From: Mesorhizobium sp. LSHC420B00
GTDB lineage: Bacteria > Pseudomonadota > Alphaproteobacteria > Rhizobiales > Rhizobiaceae
DNA: 64,000 nucleotides
Assembly: GCF_000503055.1 (NCBI RefSeq)
Contig: NZ_AYVY01000012.1
Location: 62,001-126,000 of the forward strand
Direction: 5' to 3'
Positions within the stretch are counted from its first letter, which is position 1; each line of letters opens with the position of its first letter. Shown here piece by piece: positions 27,308 through 35,336 of this stretch. The position numbers and the translations under genes are program-made. The notes under the pieces were generated by a model that saw only the letters and a program-made list of their open reading frames with translations, was not told the origin of the DNA and did not search any database.

Positions 27308-28798
27308 ATGGCAGAGGCAGCACGAAAATTCGGCGTGGCGGAAACACCGCTCTATCGCGAGGCGCCGAACAACATCGAGGCCGAGCAGGCGCTGCTCGGT
27401 GCCATCCTGGTCAACAACGATGCCTTCTATCGCGTCTCCGACTTTCTGAAGCCTGGCCATTTCTACGAGCCGTTGCACAGGAAGATCTTCGAGGTCGCGG
27501 CCGAGCTCATCCGCATGGGCAAGATCGCGACGCCGATCACGCTGAAGACCTTCCTGCCGGCCGACGAGAAGGTCGGCGACATGACGGTGGCGCAATATGT
27601 CGTGCGGCTGGCGGTCGAGGCCGTCACCGTCGTCAACGCCACCGACTATGGCCGCGCCATCTACGATCTGGCCACGCGCCGCGCGCTGATCACCGTCGGC
27701 GAGGACATGGTCAACATCGCCTATGACGCGCCGGTCGACATGTCGCCCTCCGACCAGATCGAGGACGCCGAGCGGCGGCTGTTCGAGCTGGCCGAGACCG
27801 GCCGCTACGACGGCGGCTTCGAGAGCTTCACCGACGCTGTCAAGACGGCGGTCGACATGGCCAATGCCGCCTATATGCGCGACGGGCATTTGTCGGGCGT
27901 CGCCACCGGCTTGCGCGACCTCGACCGTCGCATGGGCGGCCTGCAGTCGTCCGACTTGATCATCATTGCCGGCCGCCCCGGCATGGGTAAAACCTCGCTC
28001 GCCACCAACATCGCCTTCAATATCGCGGAGGCGTATGTCCCGGCGCAGCAGGCCGACGGCTCGTTCAAGGCGGCCAATGGCGGCGTCGTCGGCTTCTTTT
28101 CGCTCGAAATGTCATCCGAACAGCTCGCCACCCGCATTATTTCCGAACAGACCGAAATCCCGTCGTCGAAAATCCGCCGCGGCGAGATCAGCGAGATGGA
28201 TTTCGAAAAGCTCGTCGCCTGTTCGCAGACCATGCAGAAAATCCCGCTGTTCATCGACCAGACCGGCGGTATTTCCATCGCTCAGCTGTCCGCCCGCGCG
28301 CGTCGCTTGAAGCGCCAGCGCGGCCTCGACGTCATCGTCATCGACTATATCCAGCTGATGCAGGGATCGAGCGCGAAATCATCGCAAAACCGCGTCCAGG
28401 AAATCACCGAGATCACCACCGGGCTCAAGGCACTGGCCAAGGAGTTGGCGGTGCCGATCATCGCGCTGTCGCAGCTGTCGCGCCAGGTCGAGAGCCGCGA
28501 CGACAAGCGCCCGCAGCTTTCGGATCTGCGCGAATCGGGCTCCATCGAGCAGGACGCCGACGTGGTGCTGTTCGTCTACCGCGAGGAATATTATCTGAAG
28601 AACCGCGAGCCGAAGCCGGGCACCGACGAATACATCAAGTGGGAACACGAGATGAACGAGATGCGCGGCAAGGCCGAAGTAATCGTCGCCAAGCAGCGCC
28701 ACGGCCCAACGGGATCGGTCAGCCTCGCCTTCCAGGGCGAATTCACCCGCTTCTCGGACCTTGCGGAAGAGCATCATTTGCCGGATCGGTTCGAGTAG
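27308..28798 (+). CDS. dnaB: Replicative DNA helicase DnaB
   Basis: Hexameric 5'-3' helicase of the replication fork. 496 aa: N-terminal DnaG-interacting domain (NNIEAEQALLGAILVNNDAF), then the RecA-like domain with Walker A GRPGMGKT near residue 222, LEMSSEQLATRI, the Walker B-like DVIVIDYIQLMQG and LSQLSRQVESRDDKRP. A loop of about 20 residues after Walker A (VPAQQADGSFKAANGG) is an alphaproteobacterial insertion. ATG 27308 follows GGGGAC. A hairpin lies in the leader at 27243-27266. No intein is present. Confidence 0.97.
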   Translation: MAEAARKFGVAETPLYREAPNNIEAEQALLGAILVNNDAFYRVSDFLKPGHFYEPLHRKIFEVAAELIRMGKIATPITLKTFLPADEKVGDMTVAQYVVRLAVEAVTVVNATDYGRAIYDLATRRALITVGEDMVNIAYDAPVDMSPSDQIEDAERRLFELAETGRYDGGFESFTDAVKTAVDMANAAYMRDGHLSGVATGLRDLDRRMGGLQSSDLIIIAGRPGMGKTSLATNIAFNIAEAYVPAQQADGSFKAANGGVVGFFSLEMSSEQLATRIISEQTEIPSSKIRRGEISEMDFEKLVACSQTMQKIPLFIDQTGGISIAQLSARARRLKRQRGLDVIVIDYIQLMQGSSAKSSQNRVQEITEITTGLKALAKELAVPIIALSQLSRQVESRDDKRPQLSDLRESGSIEQDADVVLFVYREEYYLKNREPKPGTDEYIKWEHEMNEMRGKAEVIVAKQRHGPTGSVSLAFQGEFTRFSDLAEEHHLPDRFE

Positions 28799-28819
28799 GC
28801 ATTGTCGCGGAGCAGCCGA

Positions 28820-29425
28820 TTGGACTTTAGAGATATCTACCAAAGGATAAAATTCGAAGAGTATAACATCTCCGAGGATGAACGCGCGCAACTCACTGAA
28901 TATTTGAGATCTGCCCGGTCAATTTCTCGCACGGAATCGCACGCCGGTTTGCTGGTGTTCTGCTACTCAAGCGAACCTACGCCCGAGAACGTTGAATTGG
29001 TGAGGAAATTCCTTGCCAAGCATGTCGAAGACTATACGCGAAGCGCGGCAGTGACCGGTCTTTATCGAGTTTGGAAATTGGGAGCGACAGCTGACATCGA
29101 CGATCTGCTGAGTTTTTTGGCCCTTTCGTTGGACGAAACTCGGCACGACACCTCTCTGGCGGCGATCGGGTGCGCATTCCTTTTGATGCACCGGCTCAAT
29201 GATCGTCGCCTCTCGACTGCCCTTATGAGATTGCTGGAGACGTTGCACGATGAAGTCGGGCGAGAGAACGACTTCGCGGTCGGTCTGTTCAGATATGCGT
29301 GTTGGTCGGCATACGACAATTGGGCTCTGAGAAACGGCCAGCGCCGCACTCATTTCGATACGATCGAAGATGCTTTGCCGGTTTACTGGGATCGTCCCAA
29401 ATACCTCTTGGAACCAATAAACTGA
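28820..29425 (+). CDS. Unrecognised protein, possibly HEAT-like helical repeat
   Basis: 201 aa, not recognised. It looks wholly helical and soluble, with segments such as PENVELVRKFLAKHVEDY, AAVTGLYRVWKLGATADID and LSTALMRLLETLHDEV that could form HEAT-like repeats; no catalytic motif is seen. The preferred start is TTG at 28820, seven bases after GGAG; a TTG at 28802 is also open. Its stop TGA overlaps the radA ATG by one base, so it is translationally coupled to radA. The DNA looks AT-richer than the flanking genes, suggesting transfer. In related rhizobia this interval normally holds alr (alanine racemase), which is absent here. Confidence 0.75.
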   Translation: MDFRDIYQRIKFEEYNISEDERAQLTEYLRSARSISRTESHAGLLVFCYSSEPTPENVELVRKFLAKHVEDYTRSAAVTGLYRVWKLGATADIDDLLSFLALSLDETRHDTSLAAIGCAFLLMHRLNDRRLSTALMRLLETLHDEVGRENDFAVGLFRYACWSAYDNWALRNGQRRTHFDTIEDALPVYWDRPKYLLEPIN

Positions 29426-30843
29426 TGGCCAAATCCCGTATCCAGTTCATCTGCCAGAATTGCGGTTCGGTGCATCAGCGTTGGGCCGGCAAATGTGATG
29501 CCTGCGGCGAGTGGAACACGCTGGTCGAGGAAGGCACGTCGGGCGGCATCGGCTCCGGCCCGGCCAACACCCGCAACGCCCGCAAAGGCCGCGCGGTGGT
29601 GCTGACCAGCCTTTCCGGCGACATCGAGGACGCGCCGCGCATCGTCTCCGGCATCGGCGAACTCGACCGCGCCACCGGCGGCGGCTTCGTGCGCGGATCG
29701 GCGCTTTTGGTCGGCGGCGATCCCGGCATCGGCAAGTCGACGCTGCTCACCCAGGCTGCAGCCGCACTGGCGGCAAAGGGCCACCGCATCGTCTACGTCT
29801 CCGGTGAAGAAGCGGTCGCCCAGATCAGGCTGCGCGCCCAGCGGCTCGGCGTCGCCGACACCCCGGTCGAACTCGCCGCCGAGACCAACGTCGAGGACAT
29901 CCTCGCCACCATTGCCGATGGCAAGCGGCCGGACCTGGTCATTCTCGATTCGATCCAGACGCTATGGACCGACATGGCCGATTCAGCGCCCGGCACGGTG
30001 ACCCAGGTGCGTGCCGCCGCCCAAGCGATGATCCGCTATGCAAAATCCACAGGGGCGGCGATCGTTCTGGTCGGCCATGTCACCAAGGAGGGCCAGATCG
30101 CCGGCCCACGCGTCGTCGAGCACATGGTCGACGCGGTGCTCTATTTCGAGGGCGAAGGCGGCCACCACTACCGCATCCTGCGAACGGTCAAGAACCGCTT
30201 CGGGCCAACCGACGAGATCGGCGTCTTCGAAATGTCGGACAAGGGCTTGCGGGAAGTCGCCAACCCGTCCGAGCTTTTCCTCGGTGAACGTCACGCGAAG
30301 TCGCCGGGTGCCGCGGTTTTCGCCGGCATGGAAGGCACACGGCCGGTGCTGGTCGAGATCCAGGCGCTGGTAGCACCTTCGACGCTCGGCACGCCACGCC
30401 GCGCCGTCGTCGGCTGGGACGGCGCCCGGCTGTCGATGATCCTGGCGGTTCTGGAAGCCCATTGCGGCGTTCGCTTCGGCACGCACGACGTCTATCTCAA
30501 CGTTGCCGGCGGTTACCGCATTTCGGAGCCGGCGGCCGACCTGGCGGTGGCGGCGGCACTGGTTTCCTCGCTCACCGGTCTTGCCCTTCCCGCCGATTGC
30601 GTCTATTTCGGCGAAATCAGCCTTTCGGGGGCGGTGAGGCCGGTTGCGCATGCGCAGCAGCGCCTCAAGGAAGCCGAAAAGCTGGGTTTCGGAAGCGCGG
30701 TTCTGCCCTTGGGCAGCGAGGAACTTGTTGGTGGTAATGGGGCCGGGGGGATCGGAGCCGGCGCTTTCCAGCCCACCGAGCTTGCCGATCTCGTGGCGCG
30801 CATAGCCGGCTCTCGGCGCAGCCGCGCCGACGAGCAAGACTGA
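29425..30843 (+). CDS. radA: DNA repair protein RadA
   Basis: Branch-migration ATPase/helicase acting in recombinational repair with RecA. 472 aa: N-terminal zinc finger FICQNCGSVHQRWAGKCDACG, Walker A GGDPGIGKST near residues 97-106, the RadA-specific KNRFGPTDE near 258, and a C-terminal Lon-protease-like domain (VGWDGARLSMILAVLEAH, YFGEISLSGAVRPV). The ATG at 29425 overlaps the stop of the unknown gene upstream. It is followed by cvpA and purF, the usual rhizobial order. Confidence 0.96.
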   Translation: MAKSRIQFICQNCGSVHQRWAGKCDACGEWNTLVEEGTSGGIGSGPANTRNARKGRAVVLTSLSGDIEDAPRIVSGIGELDRATGGGFVRGSALLVGGDPGIGKSTLLTQAAAALAAKGHRIVYVSGEEAVAQIRLRAQRLGVADTPVELAAETNVEDILATIADGKRPDLVILDSIQTLWTDMADSAPGTVTQVRAAAQAMIRYAKSTGAAIVLVGHVTKEGQIAGPRVVEHMVDAVLYFEGEGGHHYRILRTVKNRFGPTDEIGVFEMSDKGLREVANPSELFLGERHAKSPGAAVFAGMEGTRPVLVEIQALVAPSTLGTPRRAVVGWDGARLSMILAVLEAHCGVRFGTHDVYLNVAGGYRISEPAADLAVAAALVSSLTGLALPADCVYFGEISLSGAVRPVAHAQQRLKEAEKLGFGSAVLPLGSEELVGGNGAGGIGAGAFQPTELADLVARIAGSRRSRADEQD

Positions 30844-30890
30844 TGCGGCTCGTCGAGTCGTGAAAAAGAGATCGGAGCGGGGCGAAAAAC

Positions 30891-31562
30891 ATGCCGATTA
30901 CGCTGCTTGACGGAATTCTCGTCGGCTTCACCCTGGTCTCGGCGATGCTCGCCATGGTTCGCGGCTTTTCGCGCGAGATCCTGTCGATCATCTCCTGGGC
31001 AGTTGCCGCTGCGGCGGCCTTCTTCTTCTACAAGCCGGTGCTGCCTTACATTCAGCCCTATATCGACAACGAAAAGGCAGCCATGGCGGCGGCCGCCGGT
31101 ATCGTCTTCATTGTCGCGCTGATCGTCGTTTCCGTCATCACCATGAAGCTCGCCGACTGGATCATCGATTCCAGGATCGGCGCGCTCGATCGCACACTTG
31201 GCTTCCTCTATGGCGCGGCGCGCGGCATCCTGGTGGTCGCGGTCGCACTGCTGTTTTTCAATTGGCTGGCCGGCGCCAAAGCTCCAGGCTGGATTGCCAA
31301 CGCCAAGTCAAAGCCGCTGCTCGAATCGATCGGTGCCAAGCTGGAAAGCCTGCTGCCCGAGGATCCGGAAAACGCCATCCTCAACAAGCTCAATCCGAAT
31401 CAGCCGGCCACCGAGACGCCTCTGGCCCCCGACGCGCCTGCAGCGGAAGCACCTGCCGCCGGCGACGACGCCACTGCTCCGGCACCCGATGACAGCGACG
31501 CTCCGCCGGCCGACAATGCGCCCGCGACGCCGGCACCTGCAAACCCGGCGCCGGCAAACTGA
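30891..31562 (+). CDS. cvpA: CvpA family membrane protein
   Basis: 223-aa inner-membrane protein of the colicin V production family, with four predicted membrane segments (about residues 1-25, 31-48, 62-85, 103-125) and the conserved start TLLDGILVGFTLVSAMLAMV. In E. coli, CvpA is needed for colicin V production and for envelope stress resistance; the molecular role is unknown. After residue 170 a low-complexity Ala/Pro/Asp tail (APDDSDAPPADNAPATPAP) probably protrudes from the membrane. Linkage to purF is conserved across proteobacteria. Confidence 0.92.
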   Translation: MPITLLDGILVGFTLVSAMLAMVRGFSREILSIISWAVAAAAAFFFYKPVLPYIQPYIDNEKAAMAAAAGIVFIVALIVVSVITMKLADWIIDSRIGALDRTLGFLYGAARGILVVAVALLFFNWLAGAKAPGWIANAKSKPLLESIGAKLESLLPEDPENAILNKLNPNQPATETPLAPDAPAAEAPAAGDDATAPAPDDSDAPPADNAPATPAPANPAPAN

Positions 31563-31620
31563 TTTCGGCAGACTTGCTCGCCTCGAGACTGTCGATCATG
31601 TGAACGTCGCACGACGTGCG

Positions 31621-31649
31621 TTGCTTTCGATGCGCTATGACCTTATATG
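31621..31649 (+). promoter_or_regulatory. Sigma-70-type promoter for purF
   Basis: TTGCTT (31621-31626), a 17-base spacer and TATATG (31644-31649). An upstream in-frame ATG at 31647 lies inside the -10 box, so it cannot be the start if this promoter is used; the next ATG at 31677 follows a GGAG and is the better start of purF. Confidence 0.6.
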
Positions 31650-31676
31650 GCGACTTTAGCGGAGCTTGAGCCCCCA

Positions 31677-33158
31677 ATGGCAGCCTCAGTGGCAGACGCA
31701 GACGACGTGCTTTCCGCCGAAGCCGACGACCATTTCCACGACGAATGCGGCGTGTTCGGCATTTTCGGCCGGCAGGACGCCGCAGCCATCGTAACACTCG
31801 GCCTGCATGCGTTGCAGCATCGCGGCCAGGAAGCGGCCGGCATCGTTTCCTATGACGGCACCCAATTCCATGTCGAACGCCATGTCGGCCTGATCGGCGA
31901 CACCTTCACCAAGCAGCGTGTCATCGACAGCCTGCAAGGCAACCGTGCCATCGGCCACACACGCTATGCCACCACCGGTGGCGCTGGCTTGCGCAACATC
32001 CAGCCTTTCTTCGCCGAACTTGCCGATGGCGGCTTTGCCGTCGCCCATAACGGCAATCTCACCAACGCCATGACCGTTCAGCGCGCCCTGCAGAAGCAGG
32101 GCGCCATCTTCTCTTCCACCTCCGACACCGAGACGCTCTTGCATCTGGTCGCCACCAGCAAGGAGCGCGACCTCAATTCGCGCTTCATCGATGCGGTGCG
32201 CCAGGTCGAAGGCGCCTTCTCGTTAGTGGCAATGACGTCCAAGAAGATGATCGGTTGCCGCGACCCGCTCGGTATCCGGCCGCTGGTGCTAGGCGATCTC
32301 GACGGCGCCTGGATTCTCGCCTCGGAGACCTGTGCGCTCGATATTATCGGGGCGCGTTTCGTGCGCGACCTGAAGCCCGGCGAAATGGTCGTCGTCACCA
32401 GCAAGGGCATCGAAAGCCTGTTCCCGTTCGAGCCGCAGAAGACCCGCTTCTGCATTTTCGAATATGTCTACTTCGCCCGGCCGGATTCTTCGGTCGAAGG
32501 CCGCAATGTCTACGAGGTACGCAAGCGCATCGGCGCCGAGCTGGCACTGGAGAGCCCGGTCGAGGCCGACATTGTCGTGCCGGTGCCGGATTCGGGCACA
32601 CCGGCGGCGATCGGCTTTTCGCAGGCCGCGGGCATTCCGTTCGAGCTCGGCATCATCCGCAATCACTATGTCGGCCGCACCTTCATCCAGCCCGGCGATT
32701 CGATCCGCCACATGGGCGTCAAGCTCAAGCACAACGCCAATCGCCGCATGATCGAAGGCAAGCGTGTGGTGCTGGTCGACGATTCGATCGTACGCGGCAC
32801 CACCAGCCAGAAGATCGTGCAGATGGTGCGCGATGCCGGCGCCAAGGAGGTGCATATGCGCATCGCCTCGCCGCCGACGCGCGCCTCGTGCTTTTACGGC
32901 GTCGACACACCGGAAAAGTCGAAGTTGCTGGCCTCGCGCATGTCGGTGGAGGAGATGGCCGAGTTCATCCGCGTCGATTCGCTCGGCTTCCTCTCGATCG
33001 ACGGGCTCTACCGGGCCGTCGGCGAAGCCGGCCGCGACAACGAGCAGCCGCAATTCTGCGACGCCTGCTTCACCGGCCAGTATCCGACCCGGCTTGCCGA
33101 TTTCGAAGGCTCCGACAATGTCCGCACGCTTTCGCTCTTGGCGGCGGGCGGGTCGTAA
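31677..33158 (+). CDS. purF: Amidophosphoribosyltransferase
   Basis: First committed step of purine synthesis: PRPP and glutamine give phosphoribosylamine. 493 aa from ATG 31677. A propeptide of 23 residues precedes the catalytic N-terminal Cys (ADDHFHDE|CGVFGIFG), so it is the self-processing type. The Ntn glutaminase domain has HTRYATTGGAGLRNIQPF; the phosphoribosyltransferase domain has VVLVDDSIVRGTTSQKIV. C-terminal FCDACFTG and other cysteines match the iron-sulfur ligands of the Bacillus-type enzyme. ATG 31647 is rejected because it lies within the apparent -10 box. Confidence 0.96.
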   Translation: MAASVADADDVLSAEADDHFHDECGVFGIFGRQDAAAIVTLGLHALQHRGQEAAGIVSYDGTQFHVERHVGLIGDTFTKQRVIDSLQGNRAIGHTRYATTGGAGLRNIQPFFAELADGGFAVAHNGNLTNAMTVQRALQKQGAIFSSTSDTETLLHLVATSKERDLNSRFIDAVRQVEGAFSLVAMTSKKMIGCRDPLGIRPLVLGDLDGAWILASETCALDIIGARFVRDLKPGEMVVVTSKGIESLFPFEPQKTRFCIFEYVYFARPDSSVEGRNVYEVRKRIGAELALESPVEADIVVPVPDSGTPAAIGFSQAAGIPFELGIIRNHYVGRTFIQPGDSIRHMGVKLKHNANRRMIEGKRVVLVDDSIVRGTTSQKIVQMVRDAGAKEVHMRIASPPTRASCFYGVDTPEKSKLLASRMSVEEMAEFIRVDSLGFLSIDGLYRAVGEAGRDNEQPQFCDACFTGQYPTRLADFEGSDNVRTLSLLAAGGS

Positions 33159-33191
33159 GGTTGCCGGATCGCCATTTGTCTTCGCCAGGTT

Positions 33192-33348
33192 ACCCCCCTC
33201 TGCCCTGCCGGGCATCTCCCCCTCAAGGGGGGAGATCGGCTGAACTGTCGACTTTCGCCAATCGCGACGGTCGCAGAACAGGCGCTGAGCCTGATGAGGG
33301 CCAATCTCCCCCCTTGAGGGGGAGATGCCCGGCAAGGCAGAGGGGGGT
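33192..33348. repeat. Large inverted repeat (two facing copies of a 48-bp element)
   Basis: Arms at 33192-33239 and 33301-33348 are reverse complements with about 46 of 48 bases matching (ACCCCCCTCTGCCCTGCCGG ... and its complement), separated by 61 bases. Each arm is itself partly palindromic (ATCTCCCCCTCAAGG / CTTGAGGGGGAGAT). From memory, such elements recur in Mesorhizobium intergenic regions. A partial third copy lies near 34470-34500. As RNA the repeat downstream of purF could form a long hairpin. Confidence 0.85.
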
Positions 33349-33378
33349 GCTTCACGCCGACCTCATGGAAGTTCAAGC

Positions 33379-34119
33379 ATGACCCTCGATCTCTCCGGCC
33401 GCGTTGCGGTCGTCACCGGCGCCTCGCGCGGTATCGGCTATTTCATCGCCAGGGAGCTTGCCGCAGCCGGTGCTCATGTGATTGCGGTTGCCCGCACCGT
33501 CGGCGGGCTGGAAGAGCTCGACGACCAGATCAAAGCAGGCGGCGGACAAGCGACGCTCGTCCCGCTCGATCTTGCCGACATGGCGGGGATCGACCGGCTG
33601 GGCGGCGCCATCCACGAGCGCTGGGGCAAGCTCGACATACTGGTCGCCAACGCCGCTGTGCTCGGCGTCATCGCCCCGATCGGCCATGTCGAGGCAAAGA
33701 CCTTCGAGAAGGTGATGACCATCAACGTCACCGCAACATGGCGGCTGATCCGCTCGGTCGACCCGCTGCTGAGGCTTTCCGATGCCGGCCGCGCTATCGT
33801 GCTGAGCTCCAGCCTGGCCCACTCCGCACGCGCCTTCTGGGCGCCTTATGCGGCGTCGAAGGCGGCGGTCGAGGCCATGACGCGTTCGTGGGCCCATGAG
33901 ACCGAAAACCTGCCGCTCAGGGTCAACGCCGCCGATCCCGGGGCAACGCGCACCGCGATGCGGGCGCAGGCCGTACCCGGCGAGTATCCGGAAACGCTGC
34001 CGCACCCTTCGGAGATCGCCAAGCGTATCGTGCCGTTGGCCAGCCCTGCGCTCAAGGAGACGGGGCTGATCTTCCAGGCCAAGCACAACCGCTTTGTCGC
34101 CTACCGGCAGCCGGAGTAA
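33379..34119 (+). CDS. Short-chain dehydrogenase/reductase (SDR)
   Basis: 246-aa classical SDR of unknown substrate. Motifs: VTGASRGIGYFIARELA near residues 12-28 (cofactor), LVANAAVLGV near 90, catalytic Ser in VLSSSLAHSA near 138, and YAASKAA giving Tyr and Lys near 153 and 157. The ATG at 33379 begins MTLDLSGRVAVVTGAS; the frame is open back into the inverted repeat, but that extension is repeat-derived. The location after purF is also seen in other rhizobia by recollection. Confidence 0.9.
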   Translation: MTLDLSGRVAVVTGASRGIGYFIARELAAAGAHVIAVARTVGGLEELDDQIKAGGGQATLVPLDLADMAGIDRLGGAIHERWGKLDILVANAAVLGVIAPIGHVEAKTFEKVMTINVTATWRLIRSVDPLLRLSDAGRAIVLSSSLAHSARAFWAPYAASKAAVEAMTRSWAHETENLPLRVNAADPGATRTAMRAQAVPGEYPETLPHPSEIAKRIVPLASPALKETGLIFQAKHNRFVAYRQPE

Positions 34120-34244
34120 GCGGCCTTGCATCACGCGGCTGTGATGCCGTGGCTTAACGCCGCGCTTCGGCCCAGCTTTCGCCGCTTGGCCGGAGTTGCT
34201 AGGATCGCACCGACTCCCAAAACAAGCAGAGCGAGGAAACACCC

Positions 34245-34466
34245 ATGGCGGCACCGAGCGTAGCGTTGGTCTGGTATCTGGTGATCGCCGGCCCGCAAGG
34301 CGGCATGGTCGTGCTGCCCAGCACCTTCGACACCCGCGAACAGTGCACCTCCGCCGTCACCGAATACCAGAAGCAGCCGACGCCGGCCGGCTGGTCGGTG
34401 CAGTGCGTGCCGAGTGCCTCGCCGTTCGCGGACGAGGGCGACGCCGAGGAGCCGTCGGCGCAGTAG
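34245..34466 (+). CDS. Small conserved hypothetical protein
   Basis: 73 aa, family not recognised. A hydrophobic start (VALVWYLVIAGPQGG) is followed by a soluble part with two cysteines, in REQCTSAVTEYQ and WSVQCVPS, which could pair in the periplasm; an acidic tail ends DEGDAEEPSAQ. A good GAGGAAA ribosome site lies upstream of ATG 34245, which supports expression. The next gene is convergent. A partial copy of the intergenic repeat follows at about 34470. Confidence 0.6.
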   Translation: MAAPSVALVWYLVIAGPQGGMVVLPSTFDTREQCTSAVTEYQKQPTPAGWSVQCVPSASPFADEGDAEEPSAQ

Positions 34467-34469
34467 GAG

Positions 34470-34500
34470 CGTCATCTCCTCCCTTGAGGGGGAGAGATTG
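34470..34500. repeat. Partial copy of the purF-downstream repeat
   Basis: CATCTCCTCCCTTGAGGGGG and the following AGAGATTGG resemble the central palindrome of the element at 33192-33348, with small differences. It fills the short convergent gap before the OsmC gene. Confidence 0.6.
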
Positions 34501-34505
34501 GCACA

Positions 34506-35012
34506 TCAGCGTCGCGCGCTTACCGTCAATTCGGGCTTCTGGCTGATGGTCTGGAGCACCACGCAGTAGCGCTCGGTCAACTTGATCAGCGCATCGATGC
34601 GCTCCTGCGGCTCGTCGGTGTCGAGGCCGAATGTCAGCCGGATGGCGCGGAAGCCAACAGGCGCATCCCTCGCCACGCCAAGCGTGCCGCGAAAGTCGAG
34701 ATCGCCTTCGGCTTCCACTGTGGCGGCCCCAAGCTTGAATTCCAGCGCCGTGGCCACCGCCTTCAGCGTGACGCCGGCGCAAGCCACCAGCGCCTCCAGC
34801 AGCATGTCGCCGGAGCAGAGTTCGAGCCCGGTGCCGCCGGTCGCCGGATGCAGCCCGGCAATGGCGATCGCCCTGCCCGTCTCGACCTTGCAGGCGATCG
34901 ATTGGTCGTCGATCGAGCCTTTGGCGCGGAGAGTAATCAGCGCGCGCGAGGCGTCGTCGCGATAGGCCTCCTTCAGCGGCGCCTGCATGGCCTTCAATGC
35001 AATCGCGTCCAT
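34506..35012 (-). CDS. OsmC/Ohr family protein
   Basis: 168 aa of the OsmC superfamily, thiol-dependent peroxidases that detoxify organic hydroperoxides. Two cysteines typical of the fold occur in TGLELCSGDMLLEALVACAG near residues 66-79, with helical and strand pattern to the C terminus. Spacing between these cysteines is shorter than in Ohr proper, so peroxidase activity is uncertain. ATG at 35012 (MDAIALKAMQAPLKEAYR) is preferred because residues encoded further upstream resemble nothing. Confidence 0.8.
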   Translation of the reverse strand: MDAIALKAMQAPLKEAYRDDASRALITLRAKGSIDDQSIACKVETGRAIAIAGLHPATGGTGLELCSGDMLLEALVACAGVTLKAVATALEFKLGAATVEAEGDLDFRGTLGVARDAPVGFRAIRLTFGLDTDEPQERIDALIKLTERYCVVLQTISQKPELTVSARR

Positions 35013-35336
35013 TTCATTTCTCTCCCATAGTTGCCTGGCTTCGCTGCTTAACGGCGGTGTCGCCTGCCCCAAACGCAAGTCCCCGCTGGCGTAGCGCTTG
35101 GCAGGGTTTCGCCCGTATAGCCTGACGATACGGGGAGCATCCAACGCCTTCACACCCTCTCTCGCAACACATTCGTAAGGCCGCCGGACATATGGCCGAT
35201 AACGCCATCCTGGAAACCCGCGAAAGGGCTTCGCCGGCAGCCTGTTCACCGGGGCTGCCGGTCTGCTGTTTCGATGCACGACGCCTCGATCAAGCTGACA
35301 CTATGGTGTCAGGACGGGGCAGCGTAGGCTGGTGAA
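35013..35336. other. Divergent intergenic region, OsmC / DMT transporter
   Basis: 324 bases with no convincing gene. Frames remain open across it but have no homology that I recognise. The inverted repeat CTGACAC-TATG-GTGTCAG at 35295-35312, 24 bases upstream of the transporter ATG, is the only clear structure and may be an operator. Confidence 0.5.

Noticed and set aside
33325..33378. Upstream extension of the SDR frame
   Set aside because: It is translated inverted-repeat sequence; the SDR fold starts at 33379.
35014..35279. Minus-strand extension upstream of the OsmC gene
   Set aside because: The extra 89 residues are Arg/Pro rich and do not belong to OsmC; the ATG at 35012 is sufficient.
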